Below the pieces are notes generated by a model. It did no database searches, was not told where the DNA came from, and saw only the letters and a program-made list of their open reading frames with translations. The translations under genes were made by a program, and so were the position numbers. Of a stretch of 20,300 bases of DNA, positions 15,064 through 20,300 are shown piece by piece. Source of the stretch: an uncultured Collinsella sp. (GTDB taxonomy: Bacteria > Actinomycetota > Coriobacteriia > Coriobacteriales > Coriobacteriaceae). Location of the stretch: positions 1-20,300 of the forward strand of contig CABTZM010000013.1 in the NCBI GenBank assembly GCA_902489295.1, written 5' to 3'. Every line of letters starts with the position of its first letter. Positions within the stretch are counted from its first letter, which is position 1.

Positions 15064-15096
15064 GGCCCACCTACTTTTTTCGAGTTGTTCGGCCAG
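15064..15096 (-). repeat. ~32-bp motif, copy 1 (inverted)
   Basis: On the minus strand it reads CTGGCCGAACAACTCGAAAA and ends AAGTAGGTGGGCC. It matches copies 2-4 with a few scattered differences and forms an inverted pair with copy 2. Confidence 0.7.
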
Positions 15097-15186
15097 CTGA
15101 ACCACTAGTCGAGGCCCCTTGAACCGCAATCGAGCGCTATAGTCGCCCCAATTTCGCAACCAAGCCCCATAAATCTACCTGAATCA

Positions 15187-15225
15187 ATTCGAATAGGACG
15201 TTGCGATCGCACCATTCGTATAGGA
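15187..15225 (+). repeat. 12-base direct repeat ATTCGwATAGGA
   Basis: ATTCGAATAGGA (15187-15198) and ATTCGTATAGGA (15214-15225) are spaced 27 bases apart, between motif copies 1 and 2. They may be regulator half-sites; no partner sequence was identified. Confidence 0.35.
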
Positions 15226-15226
15226 T

Positions 15227-15260
15227 AAGGCCGAATAACTCAAATTATGTTGGTGAGGCA
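15227..15260 (+). repeat. ~32-bp motif, copy 2 (direct)
   Basis: Begins AAGGCCGAATAACTCAAATT and continues ATGTTGGTGAGGCA. Same motif as copies 1, 3 and 4. Confidence 0.65.
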
Positions 15261-15469
15261 TCTGAGCGGTCGGCAAAAACGCTTAGAAGCTACGAATCCG
15301 CAACTAAAGTTCACCAAAATGGGGCGGCCGACAGAAACCTCCCCAGCCGAAGCTGCCCCCCCTCAATACGACAGCTCAAAACCCACCATTCGCAGAAGAT
15401 AAGCCGCGCCCCAATACCGTTGCCCGAGGTTTCGGGCGTATATGGCGTCCGCTATGCCATCATGCGCGT

Positions 15470-16678
15470 ATGGGAATCGTTCTGTCACATACCACGGCAC
15501 GCGCTGTATACCAAACAGTCAACTCGCTCGCAAGCTACGCGACCGATCCCATACCCATGGAAAAGATCAAGGTGTCTGCGCCGACCACGTCCGACCTGGA
15601 AGCGGCGCGAGCATGGCTCAACAGAAAGAATGTCGATTCTGAAAGCATCCATGTGCTGACGTTTTCCAATAATGCCAAAAGGCACCGCAAGGGCTGCATC
15701 TGCCACTGCACGCGCTATACGTTTGATGCAGAAAGCTACCTAGAACTCGAGCCGAACGTCCACATCGTCGATATCAAGCTGTGCGCGTTAGAAGCAGCAG
15801 CCGACCTCAACCTTTCGGAGCTCGTTGAGTATTACTTTGAAATCTGCGGCTCCTACGCGCTTGGAACGTCCGACGAAACTCAATATCGCGAGCGCCCAGC
15901 CCTAACCAGCGTTGAAGAGCTCAGAGCCTTCTTTTCAGAGGCATCGGGGTATCGTGGATCTAATAAAGCACTTAAGGCACTTTCTTATGTACGCGAAGGC
16001 TGTCGCTCCCCACTCGAAACGGCGTTTGTCATGATGCTGACAATGCCCAAGTCAATGGGTGGCTTAGCCATACGCGCTATCAAAACGGACTATCCGATCC
16101 CAGTCCCCAAAAGATACGCCGCCCTAACGCGACGGACGGTTTTCTACCTCGACGCGCTGCTCGAAAATTCGATGACCGATATCGAATACAACGGCTTTTA
16201 CCACGACGAGCCCGAACAGCAATCAATTGACGAGGAACGCCGAAACACGCTGCGAAACATGGGATATGCCGTTATCACAGTTAGTCGTCATTCGTTTTTC
16301 AAGCAGTCCGCTTTTAGACGGGTCATGGAAGCGATTCGCATTCGCGAGAAGATATGGCCCGGTCGACTCCCGGATAACTTCGCCATCCTGCAAGAAACTC
16401 TTCGTCAATTTGTCTTGCGGCGCTACTTCGAATACGGCCGCCGCGTCCTGGAGACACTCAAAGAAGAAGAGGCCGCCAAGCGCGAAATTGCAAGCCAATA
16501 TCCGCAAGCTGATGACCCGAGCATCAACGATGTGCCAGAACCCGACGACATGCAACACGTCGGGGCCCTTGCTGAGGAAATCAATGGGCCTTGGGAAAGC
16601 GACATTTTCGCAAAAATCGATGAAAACCGCACGGAAGACGACACGATTATTGATCTAATTGAGAATTCGCTCTTCTAA
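15470..16678 (+). CDS. DUF559/AbiEi-like protein with endonuclease-fold C-terminus and acidic tail
   Basis: 402 residues. LSHTTA (5-10) near the N-terminus matches the 'SHTTA' start of AbiEi/DUF559 proteins, so this ATG is preferred to the in-frame one at codon 30, although neither has a Shine-Dalgarno. CDS order: IHVLTF (60-65), YFEICGSYAL (122-131), YRGSNKALKAL (161-171), SPLET (180-184), then YLDALL (D228), IEYNG (238-242), H245, DEERR (254-258), GYAVITVSR (265-273), AFRRVMEAI (281-289). These correspond one by one to the protein at 5977-7026. A coiled-coil-like, Glu-rich extension (about 320-402) is unique to this copy. Adenine/thymine-rich codons compared with its neighbours suggest transfer. 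Function unknown. Confidence 0.72.
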   Translation: MGIVLSHTTARAVYQTVNSLASYATDPIPMEKIKVSAPTTSDLEAARAWLNRKNVDSESIHVLTFSNNAKRHRKGCICHCTRYTFDAESYLELEPNVHIVDIKLCALEAAADLNLSELVEYYFEICGSYALGTSDETQYRERPALTSVEELRAFFSEASGYRGSNKALKALSYVREGCRSPLETAFVMMLTMPKSMGGLAIRAIKTDYPIPVPKRYAALTRRTVFYLDALLENSMTDIEYNGFYHDEPEQQSIDEERRNTLRNMGYAVITVSRHSFFKQSAFRRVMEAIRIREKIWPGRLPDNFAILQETLRQFVLRRYFEYGRRVLETLKEEEAAKREIASQYPQADDPSINDVPEPDDMQHVGALAEEINGPWESDIFAKIDENRTEDDTIIDLIENSLF

Positions 16679-16694
16679 AGGCGATCTCTGCGGA

Positions 16695-16726
16695 TGTCCA
16701 CCTACATTTTTCGACTTATTCGGCCA
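16695..16726 (-). repeat. ~32-bp motif, copy 3 (inverted)
   Basis: On the minus strand it reads GTGGCCGAATAAGTCGAAAA and continues ATGTAGGTGGACA. It starts 17 bases after the DUF559-like stop codon and pairs inversely with copy 4. Confidence 0.7.
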
Positions 16727-16887
16727 CCGATGTGCCAGATTGGCTGCAGCAATGCTCAATATAACTTTAGATAAAACTGATTCTGCAGGAACTCCCGTAG
16801 AGGAAGAACTGATTCTCGCGGTATTTAACACGATAAAGTACAAATATGAACAGTTCTAATGCTTCTCAAGGTGGCTTTCTTAGCATG

Positions 16888-16920
16888 CTGGCCGAACATC
16901 TCGAAATATGTTGGCGAGCA
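16888..16920 (+). repeat. ~32-bp motif, copy 4 (direct)
   Basis: Begins CTGGCCGAACATCTCGAAAT and continues ATGTTGGCGAGCA. Same motif as copies 1-3. Confidence 0.7.
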
Positions 16921-16993
16921 TTGCGTCGATGTCTCCCAACCCGCAGAAAATCGCCGAGGCGGCAAGCAGTCATCGAAATTATCGCAAATTGTA

Positions 16994-17021
16994 TTGACAT
17001 ATGAACATGCGCTCATATAAT
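16994..17021 (+). promoter_or_regulatory. Strong promoter of the arsR operon
   Basis: Consensus TTGACA (16994-16999) and TATAAT (17016-17021) with a 16-base spacer. The spacer and -10 are inside the left arm of the operator repeat, so bound repressor would block polymerase. Confidence 0.88.
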
Positions 17022-17054
17022 CGAAAGTAAATTATATGAGCGCATGTTCATATG
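16998..17054. promoter_or_regulatory. ArsR/SmtB-type operator: perfect 24-bp inverted repeat
   Basis: Arms at 16998-17021 and 17031-17054 are perfect inverted copies around CGAAAGTAA. Each arm is itself near-palindromic (ATATGAACATGCGCTCATAT), which is the usual form of an ArsR/SmtB site (ATATGA…TCATAT), so two repressor dimers could bind side by side over the -10 and the transcription start. Confidence 0.85.
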
Positions 17055-17067
17055 AAAGGATATTGCA

Positions 17068-17433
17068 ATGAGCATCCGCGTTGATGAAACGAAACCCGAC
17101 ATCGAGGCCACCGAGCCCGTGATCCCCACCACCTGCTCGCCCGAGGACCTTCCCGACGAGGAGCTTCTCTACGACCTTGCCGACCTGTTCAAGGTCTTCA
17201 GCGACACCACGCGCATCAAGATTCTCTATGCCCTCATGGGCCGCGAGCTCTGCGTGGCCGACATCGCCGAGGCGACCGCAACCTCGCAGTCTGCGGTGTC
17301 GCACCAGCTGCGCACGCTCAAGCAGTCGCACCTGGTCAAGTTCCGCCGCGACGGCCGCAACATTCTCTACTCGCTCGCCGACGATCATGTCTACACCATG
17401 CTCAACCAGGGCATGAGCCATATCTGCGAATAG
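17068..17433 (+). CDS. ArsR/SmtB-family metal-sensing repressor
   Basis: 121 residues of winged helix-turn-helix. FKVFSDTTRIKIL (41-53) begins the core, ELCVADIAEATATSQSAVSHQLRTL (60-84) holds the α3 and recognition helices, and KFRRDGRNILYSL the wing. The α5 metal site is intact: D105-x-H107-x10-H118-x2-E121, the Zn/Co/Cd site of SmtB and CzrA. The α3 'ELCVCDL' of CadC is ELCVADI here, so only one of the two Cys remains. It therefore probably senses Zn or Cd at α5 and dissociates from the operator at 16998-17054, controlling itself, the HMA protein and the ATPase. AAGGA lies eight bases before the ATG. Confidence 0.92.
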   Translation: MSIRVDETKPDIEATEPVIPTTCSPEDLPDEELLYDLADLFKVFSDTTRIKILYALMGRELCVADIAEATATSQSAVSHQLRTLKQSHLVKFRRDGRNILYSLADDHVYTMLNQGMSHICE

Positions 17434-17496
17434 CAATCAACCACGGTATCAGCGCGGCCGGCACCCAGACCGCTAACACAGGGAAAGGAACCCACC

Positions 17497-17715
17497 ATGA
17501 AAAAGCAGTTTAAGCTCGACGAGATCGATTGCGCCAACTGCGCGCGCGAGCTTCAGGACGAACTTGCCAAGCTCGAGGGCGTAAAGTCCGTTTCGGTCAA
17601 CTTTATGACCCAGAAGCTGACGCTCGAGGCCGACGACGCCAAGTTCGACGAGGTCCTGGACCGCGTCGTTGAGTTCACCGCCGACGCCGAGCCGGACTGC
17701 GAGATCATTCTCTAA
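17497..17715 (+). CDS. Free-standing heavy-metal-associated (HMA) protein
   Basis: 72 residues with the ferredoxin-like HMA pattern and the metal site DCANC (11-15, C12/C15). The Asp before the first Cys is typical of Zn/Cd/Pb HMA domains such as that of ZntA; Cu chaperones more often have M-x-C-x-x-C. It carries the acidic β-strands …KLTLEADDAKFDEV and a final CEIIL. Its place between the repressor and an ATPase that lacks an HMA domain suggests a detached N-terminal domain delivering metal to the pump. AAAGGAA precedes the ATG. Confidence 0.9.
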   Translation: MKKQFKLDEIDCANCARELQDELAKLEGVKSVSVNFMTQKLTLEADDAKFDEVLDRVVEFTADAEPDCEIIL

Positions 17716-17733
17716 CCCGCGCATACGTTGACC

Positions 17734-17767
17734 CGCGAGGCCGCGCTTGCCGCGGCCTTTGCTCGCG
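17734..17767. terminator. GC-rich hairpin between the HMA gene and the ATPase gene
   Basis: AGGCCGCG (17738-17745) pairs with CGCGGCCT (17751-17758) around CTTGC, and the outer CGCGAG/CTCGCG (17734-17739, 17762-17767) add to it. There is no long T-run. It may attenuate transcription or stabilise the upstream message. Confidence 0.5.
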
Positions 17768-17769
17768 AA

Positions 17770-17792
17770 ATTATATGAGCGAGTGTTCATAA
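17770..17792. promoter_or_regulatory. Third ArsR/SmtB operator copy, before the ATPase gene
   Basis: ATTATATGAGCG (17770-17781) followed by AGTGTTCATAA matches the right arm of the arsR operator with two changed bases in the centre. It stands 22 bases before the ATPase ATG, so the pump is likely controlled separately by the same repressor. Confidence 0.75.
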
Positions 17793-17814
17793 ACTCAAAT
17801 GAGAGGTTTGAATC

Positions 17815-19767
17815 ATGACAGCCGCCGATCCCAAAAAGAAAAAGAAGAAGCGCAAGAAGAAAGAGTCCCTTGAGCATAAGCGCAACCGCATCCTGGTAGC
17901 ACTGGGCATTTTTGCCGTTGTTTATGCCCTCGACGAGCTCGGCGCCCTCGCTATCGCATTTGGGGAGCCCGGCAACATCTACGCCAGCTTTGTGCTGTTC
18001 CTCGTGCCGTTTTTGATTGCCGGCTACGACGTACTGCAAAAGGCATTCAATAACATCCGCCGCGGCAAGGCCTTCGACGAGAGCTTCCTCATGGCCGTCG
18101 CGACCATCGGCGCGTTTGCCATGGTGCTCTTCCCCGACACCGACCCGCACATGGCCGAAGGCGCCGCTGTCATGCTGTTCTACCAGGTCGGCGAGTTGTT
18201 CCAGGCATACGCCGTGGGCAAGAGCCGCAAGTCGATCAGTGCCATGATGGACATCGCGCCCGACTACGCTAACGTCGAGCAAGCCGACGGCACACTCGAA
18301 CAGGTCTTTCCCGATGACATCGCCGTCGGCACCGTGATCGTGGTCAAGCCCGGCGAGCGCGTGCCTATCGACGGCGTCATCGTCGAGGGTGAAACCCAGC
18401 TCGACACCGCCGCACTCACGGGCGAGTCGGTCCCCCGCCCGGCCAAGACCGGCGACGATATCATCAGCGGTTGCATCAACATGACGGGCCTCATCCACGT
18501 GCGCACCACCAAGCCCTTTGGCGAGTCAACCGTCGCGCGTGTTCTGGAGCTCGTGGAGAATGCCAGCGAAAAGAAGGCGCGCACCGAGAACTTCATCACG
18601 CGCTTTGCCCGCGTCTACACCCCCGCCGTCACTGGCGCTGCCGCGGTGCTCGCGCTTGGCGGCGGCCTGGTGACTGGCGCTTGGTCCGATTGGATCCTGC
18701 GCGGCCTGACCTTCCTGGTCGTCAGCTGCCCGTGCGCCCTCGTGATCAGCGTACCGTTGAGTTTCTTTGGCGGCATCGGCGGCGCGTCCAAGCTGGGCGT
18801 TCTCATCAAGGGCTCCAACTACCTCGAGACGCTCGCCGACGTGGACACCATCGTCTTCGACAAAACGGGCACCCTCACCAACGGCACGTTCTCAGTCGTC
18901 GCGGTGCACCCCGAGGCTGGCTATACCGAGCAGTCGCTGCTCGAAGTCGCAGCCCTTGCTGAGTCGTTCTCCGATCACCCCATCGCGCAGTCCGTGCGCG
19001 ACGCCTACCAGGGCGAGGTCGACCCCAAGCGCGTGAGCGACTCCGCCAACGACGCGGGCCACGGCGTGACGGCAACCATCGACGGCAAGCACGTCGTCGT
19101 TGGCAACGCCAAGATGCTCGCCGCGGCCGGCGTTGAAGCACCGGACTGTGAGGTTGTCGGCACGATCCTCCACGTGCTCGTTGACGGCGTGTACGCCGGC
19201 CACATCGTGATTGCAGACACCGTTAAGGCCGATGCCGAACAGACGGTCCGTGACCTGCACGCCGCTGGCATCAACCGCACCGTTATGCTCACGGGCGATC
19301 GCGAGGAAGTTGCCGCTGCGGTGGCCAAGCAGCTCGGCCTCGACGAGTTCCACGCGCAGCTGCTGCCGAGCGATAAGGTCGAGCGCGTCGAGGCGCTGCT
19401 TGCGGCCGAATCGGGCAAGGGCAAGCTCGCCTTTGTAGGCGATGGCATCAACGATGCGCCCGTGCTCACCCGCGCAGACGTTGGCATTGCCATGGGCGCC
19501 ATGGGCTCCGACGCTGCGATCGAGGCCGCCGACGTTGTGCTCATGGATGACAAGCCGTCCAACATCTCCCGCGCTATTCGCGTGGCGCGCAAGACCATGA
19601 CGATTGTTTGGCAGAACATTATCTTTGCGCTGGGCATTAAGCTGCTGATCCTTGTGCTGGCAGCGCTGGGCATCGCCAATATGTGGCTTGCCGTCTTTGG
19701 CGACGTGGGCGTGGCGATCATCGCCATCCTGAACGCCATGCGCGCGATGGGTGTCAAGAACCTGTAG
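17815..19767 (+). CDS. Heavy-metal P1B-type ATPase, Zn/Cd/Pb class
   Basis: 650 residues; ATP-driven export of a divalent metal across the cytoplasmic membrane. Seen: actuator TGES (202-205), membrane CPC (305-307), phosphorylation D349 in FDKTGT, SDHPIA with HP at 388-389, TGDRE (493-497), GDGINDAP (542-549). K609 in TM7 and D630 in TM8 (AVFGDVG) match the ZntA-group residues and exclude the Cu class. There is no N-terminal HMA domain; instead the first 17 residues hold a run of Lys/Arg (about 11 of residues 7-17), and the HMA unit is the separate gene upstream. GAGAGG before the ATG fixes the start. The operator at 17770-17792 predicts metal induction by the ArsR protein. Confidence 0.93.
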   Translation: MTAADPKKKKKKRKKKESLEHKRNRILVALGIFAVVYALDELGALAIAFGEPGNIYASFVLFLVPFLIAGYDVLQKAFNNIRRGKAFDESFLMAVATIGAFAMVLFPDTDPHMAEGAAVMLFYQVGELFQAYAVGKSRKSISAMMDIAPDYANVEQADGTLEQVFPDDIAVGTVIVVKPGERVPIDGVIVEGETQLDTAALTGESVPRPAKTGDDIISGCINMTGLIHVRTTKPFGESTVARVLELVENASEKKARTENFITRFARVYTPAVTGAAAVLALGGGLVTGAWSDWILRGLTFLVVSCPCALVISVPLSFFGGIGGASKLGVLIKGSNYLETLADVDTIVFDKTGTLTNGTFSVVAVHPEAGYTEQSLLEVAALAESFSDHPIAQSVRDAYQGEVDPKRVSDSANDAGHGVTATIDGKHVVVGNAKMLAAAGVEAPDCEVVGTILHVLVDGVYAGHIVIADTVKADAEQTVRDLHAAGINRTVMLTGDREEVAAAVAKQLGLDEFHAQLLPSDKVERVEALLAAESGKGKLAFVGDGINDAPVLTRADVGIAMGAMGSDAAIEAADVVLMDDKPSNISRAIRVARKTMTIVWQNIIFALGIKLLILVLAALGIANMWLAVFGDVGVAIIAILNAMRAMGVKNL

Positions 19768-19824
19768 CGCCTGTGGTCCCTCCGGCCGGGGCCGGGCTTG
19801 GTTTTGAAAACGTCCTCGACCAAT

Positions 19825-19871
19825 GAAGCGCCCCCGTTCTGCTCCTTCGGAGCTACGAACGGGGGCGCTTC
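19825..19871. terminator. 15-bp hairpin between convergent genes
   Basis: GAAGCGCCCCCGTTC (19825-19839) pairs perfectly with GAACGGGGGCGCTTC (19857-19871), with GCTCC/GGAGC inside. There is no T-run in either direction. It lies 14 bases from the transposase stop, so it may belong to the chromosome next to the insertion or to the element's end. Confidence 0.65.
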
Positions 19872-19884
19872 TGGTCTGACGCTC

Positions 19885-20300
19885 CTATATGGCAAGGCCT
19901 TTTTTAGAATCCATTTTCCGCTCCGCCTCGAAGGCCTGCCTGTCCCAATCGAGCGGGAGCCCCGCCTCGACCCAGGTCTCGTAGGCCCTCCTTATGGGCT
20001 TGAGCTCCCTTTGGCCCCTCTCCAGCATCGAGATGTACTTCTCGCTGGTGCCGAGTATGGATGCCGCCCTCACCTGGCTGACCCTCGCCGCGCGCCTGGC
20101 CGCCACGAGCTCCGACGCGTCCTCGGGCCTCCTGATCTCGTGCGGGTGCATCAGCGCACGGTATGCCTCCCTGGCCACGTAGCGCTTGAGGCACCTCATG
20201 ACCTCCCTGTCGCTCTTTCCCCGTCCCCTGGCTCTCTCTGCGTACTCGGCTGTCTCGGGGTCGCGCATGACCCTCTGCCTCGCGATCTCGTGCAGCGCGC
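19885..20300 (-). CDS. IS110-family transposase C-terminus fused to an XRE helix-turn-helix (partial)
   Basis: The frame runs in from the right edge and shows the last 137 residues. The first ~55 match the C-terminal end of IS110 transposases: ALHEIARQRV, YAERARGRGKS, then VMRCLKRYVAREAYRALM, which is the common actinobacterial RCLKRYxARExY segment. Normally the protein ends soon after. Here it continues with a Cro/C1-type domain, ELVAARRAARVSQVRAASIL, GTSEKYISMLERGQREL, as in helices 2-4 of XRE repressors, then a charged tail …ERKMDSKKGLAI. DNA recognition by such a domain could alter target or regulate expression. The DEDD catalytic region and the 5' end, where IS110 elements carry their bridge RNA, lie outside the window. 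Confidence 0.75.
   Translation of the reverse strand, partial: ALHEIARQRVMRDPETAEYAERARGRGKSDREVMRCLKRYVAREAYRALMHPHEIRRPEDASELVAARRAARVSQVRAASILGTSEKYISMLERGQRELKPIRRAYETWVEAGLPLDWDRQAFEAERKMDSKKGLAI
19885..20300 (-). mobile_element. Part of an IS110-family insertion element
   Basis: Inferred from the transposase. IS110 elements lack terminal inverted repeats, so its boundary cannot be placed; the 3' end must lie to the left of 19885. Confidence 0.55.

Larger units (their letters stand above)
14918..15469. other. 552-base gap with repeats upstream of the second DUF559-like gene
   Basis: No credible coding frame is seen. It holds the exonuclease hairpin, copies 1 and 2 of the ~32-bp motif (15064-15096 and 15227-15260), and a 12-base direct repeat. 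A clear ribosome binding site or promoter for the following gene was not found. Composition is poorer in G/C than the genes on the left. Confidence 0.6.
16679..16993. other. 315-base gap after the second DUF559-like gene
   Basis: Holds motif copies 3 and 4 and an AT-rich short open frame (16752-16859, 35 codons from ATG) whose translation begins MLNITLDKTD and ends KYKYEQF. It looks protein-like but has no ribosome binding site. No other gene seen; the arsR promoter starts at 16994. Confidence 0.55.

Noticed and set aside
15201..15659. 152-codon frame overlapping the start of the second DUF559-like gene
   Set aside because: Low-complexity basic composition and overlap with a motif-bearing frame; part of it (VSGVYGVRYAIMRV) looks protein-like but no homologous motif is seen.
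1..20300. CRISPR array, tRNA or rRNA genes
   Set aside because: No regularly spaced repeats or conserved RNA sequence stretches were seen; the repeats found are too few and irregularly spaced.

Overview
The window is GC-rich, gene-dense bacterial chromosome. Codon use (strong G/C in third positions), the gene set (short-form serC-serA pair, UPF0178, a 'putative manganese transporter' family permease) and the IS110 transposase style suggest a gut actinobacterium of the Coriobacteriia, most likely Collinsella or a close relative. That assignment is inferred from protein flavour and was not tested against a database. No rRNA, tRNA or CRISPR array is visible.

Layout. 1-346: the end of an unidentified + strand gene, then a strong bidirectional terminator and gene-free sequence. 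347-3041: a metallophosphoesterase (-) diverging from a K+/H+ antiporter of the NhaP2/CvrA type (+). 3270-5630: serC and serA, the first two steps of serine synthesis from 3-phosphoglycerate, closed by a terminator. 5683-7026: an AT-richer insert with a degenerate-looking reading frame and a DUF559/AbiEi-like gene (-). 7181-9124: an M20 metallopeptidase followed by a shortened DUF1015 protein, whose family often neighbours serC-serA. 9254-11203: two tandem histidine phosphatases and a nitroreductase (-), the latter under what looks like a DtxR-type iron box. 11439-12524: a DUF308 membrane protein and a UPF0178 protein. 12689-13777: a metal permease with a His-rich loop (-). 13949-14917: a DEDDh exonuclease. 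15470-16678: a second DUF559/AbiEi-like gene, framed by four copies of a ~32-bp motif. 17068-19767: an ArsR/SmtB repressor, a free-standing HMA protein and a Zn/Cd/Pb-type P1B ATPase. 19885-20300: the C-terminal part of an IS110 transposase carrying an added XRE-type helix-turn-helix, running off the right edge.

The metal cluster is the clearest regulatory unit. The arsR promoter (TTGACA/TATAAT) sits inside a perfect 24-bp inverted repeat, and a third copy of the operator stands immediately before the ATPase gene. This predicts one repressor controlling both its own operon and the pump.

The best candidates for something undescribed are: (1) the two solitary, strongly diverged DUF559/AbiEi-like proteins, one of them bracketed by two inverted pairs of a shared motif; and (2) the IS110 transposase-HTH fusion. 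No complete multi-gene defence system is visible.
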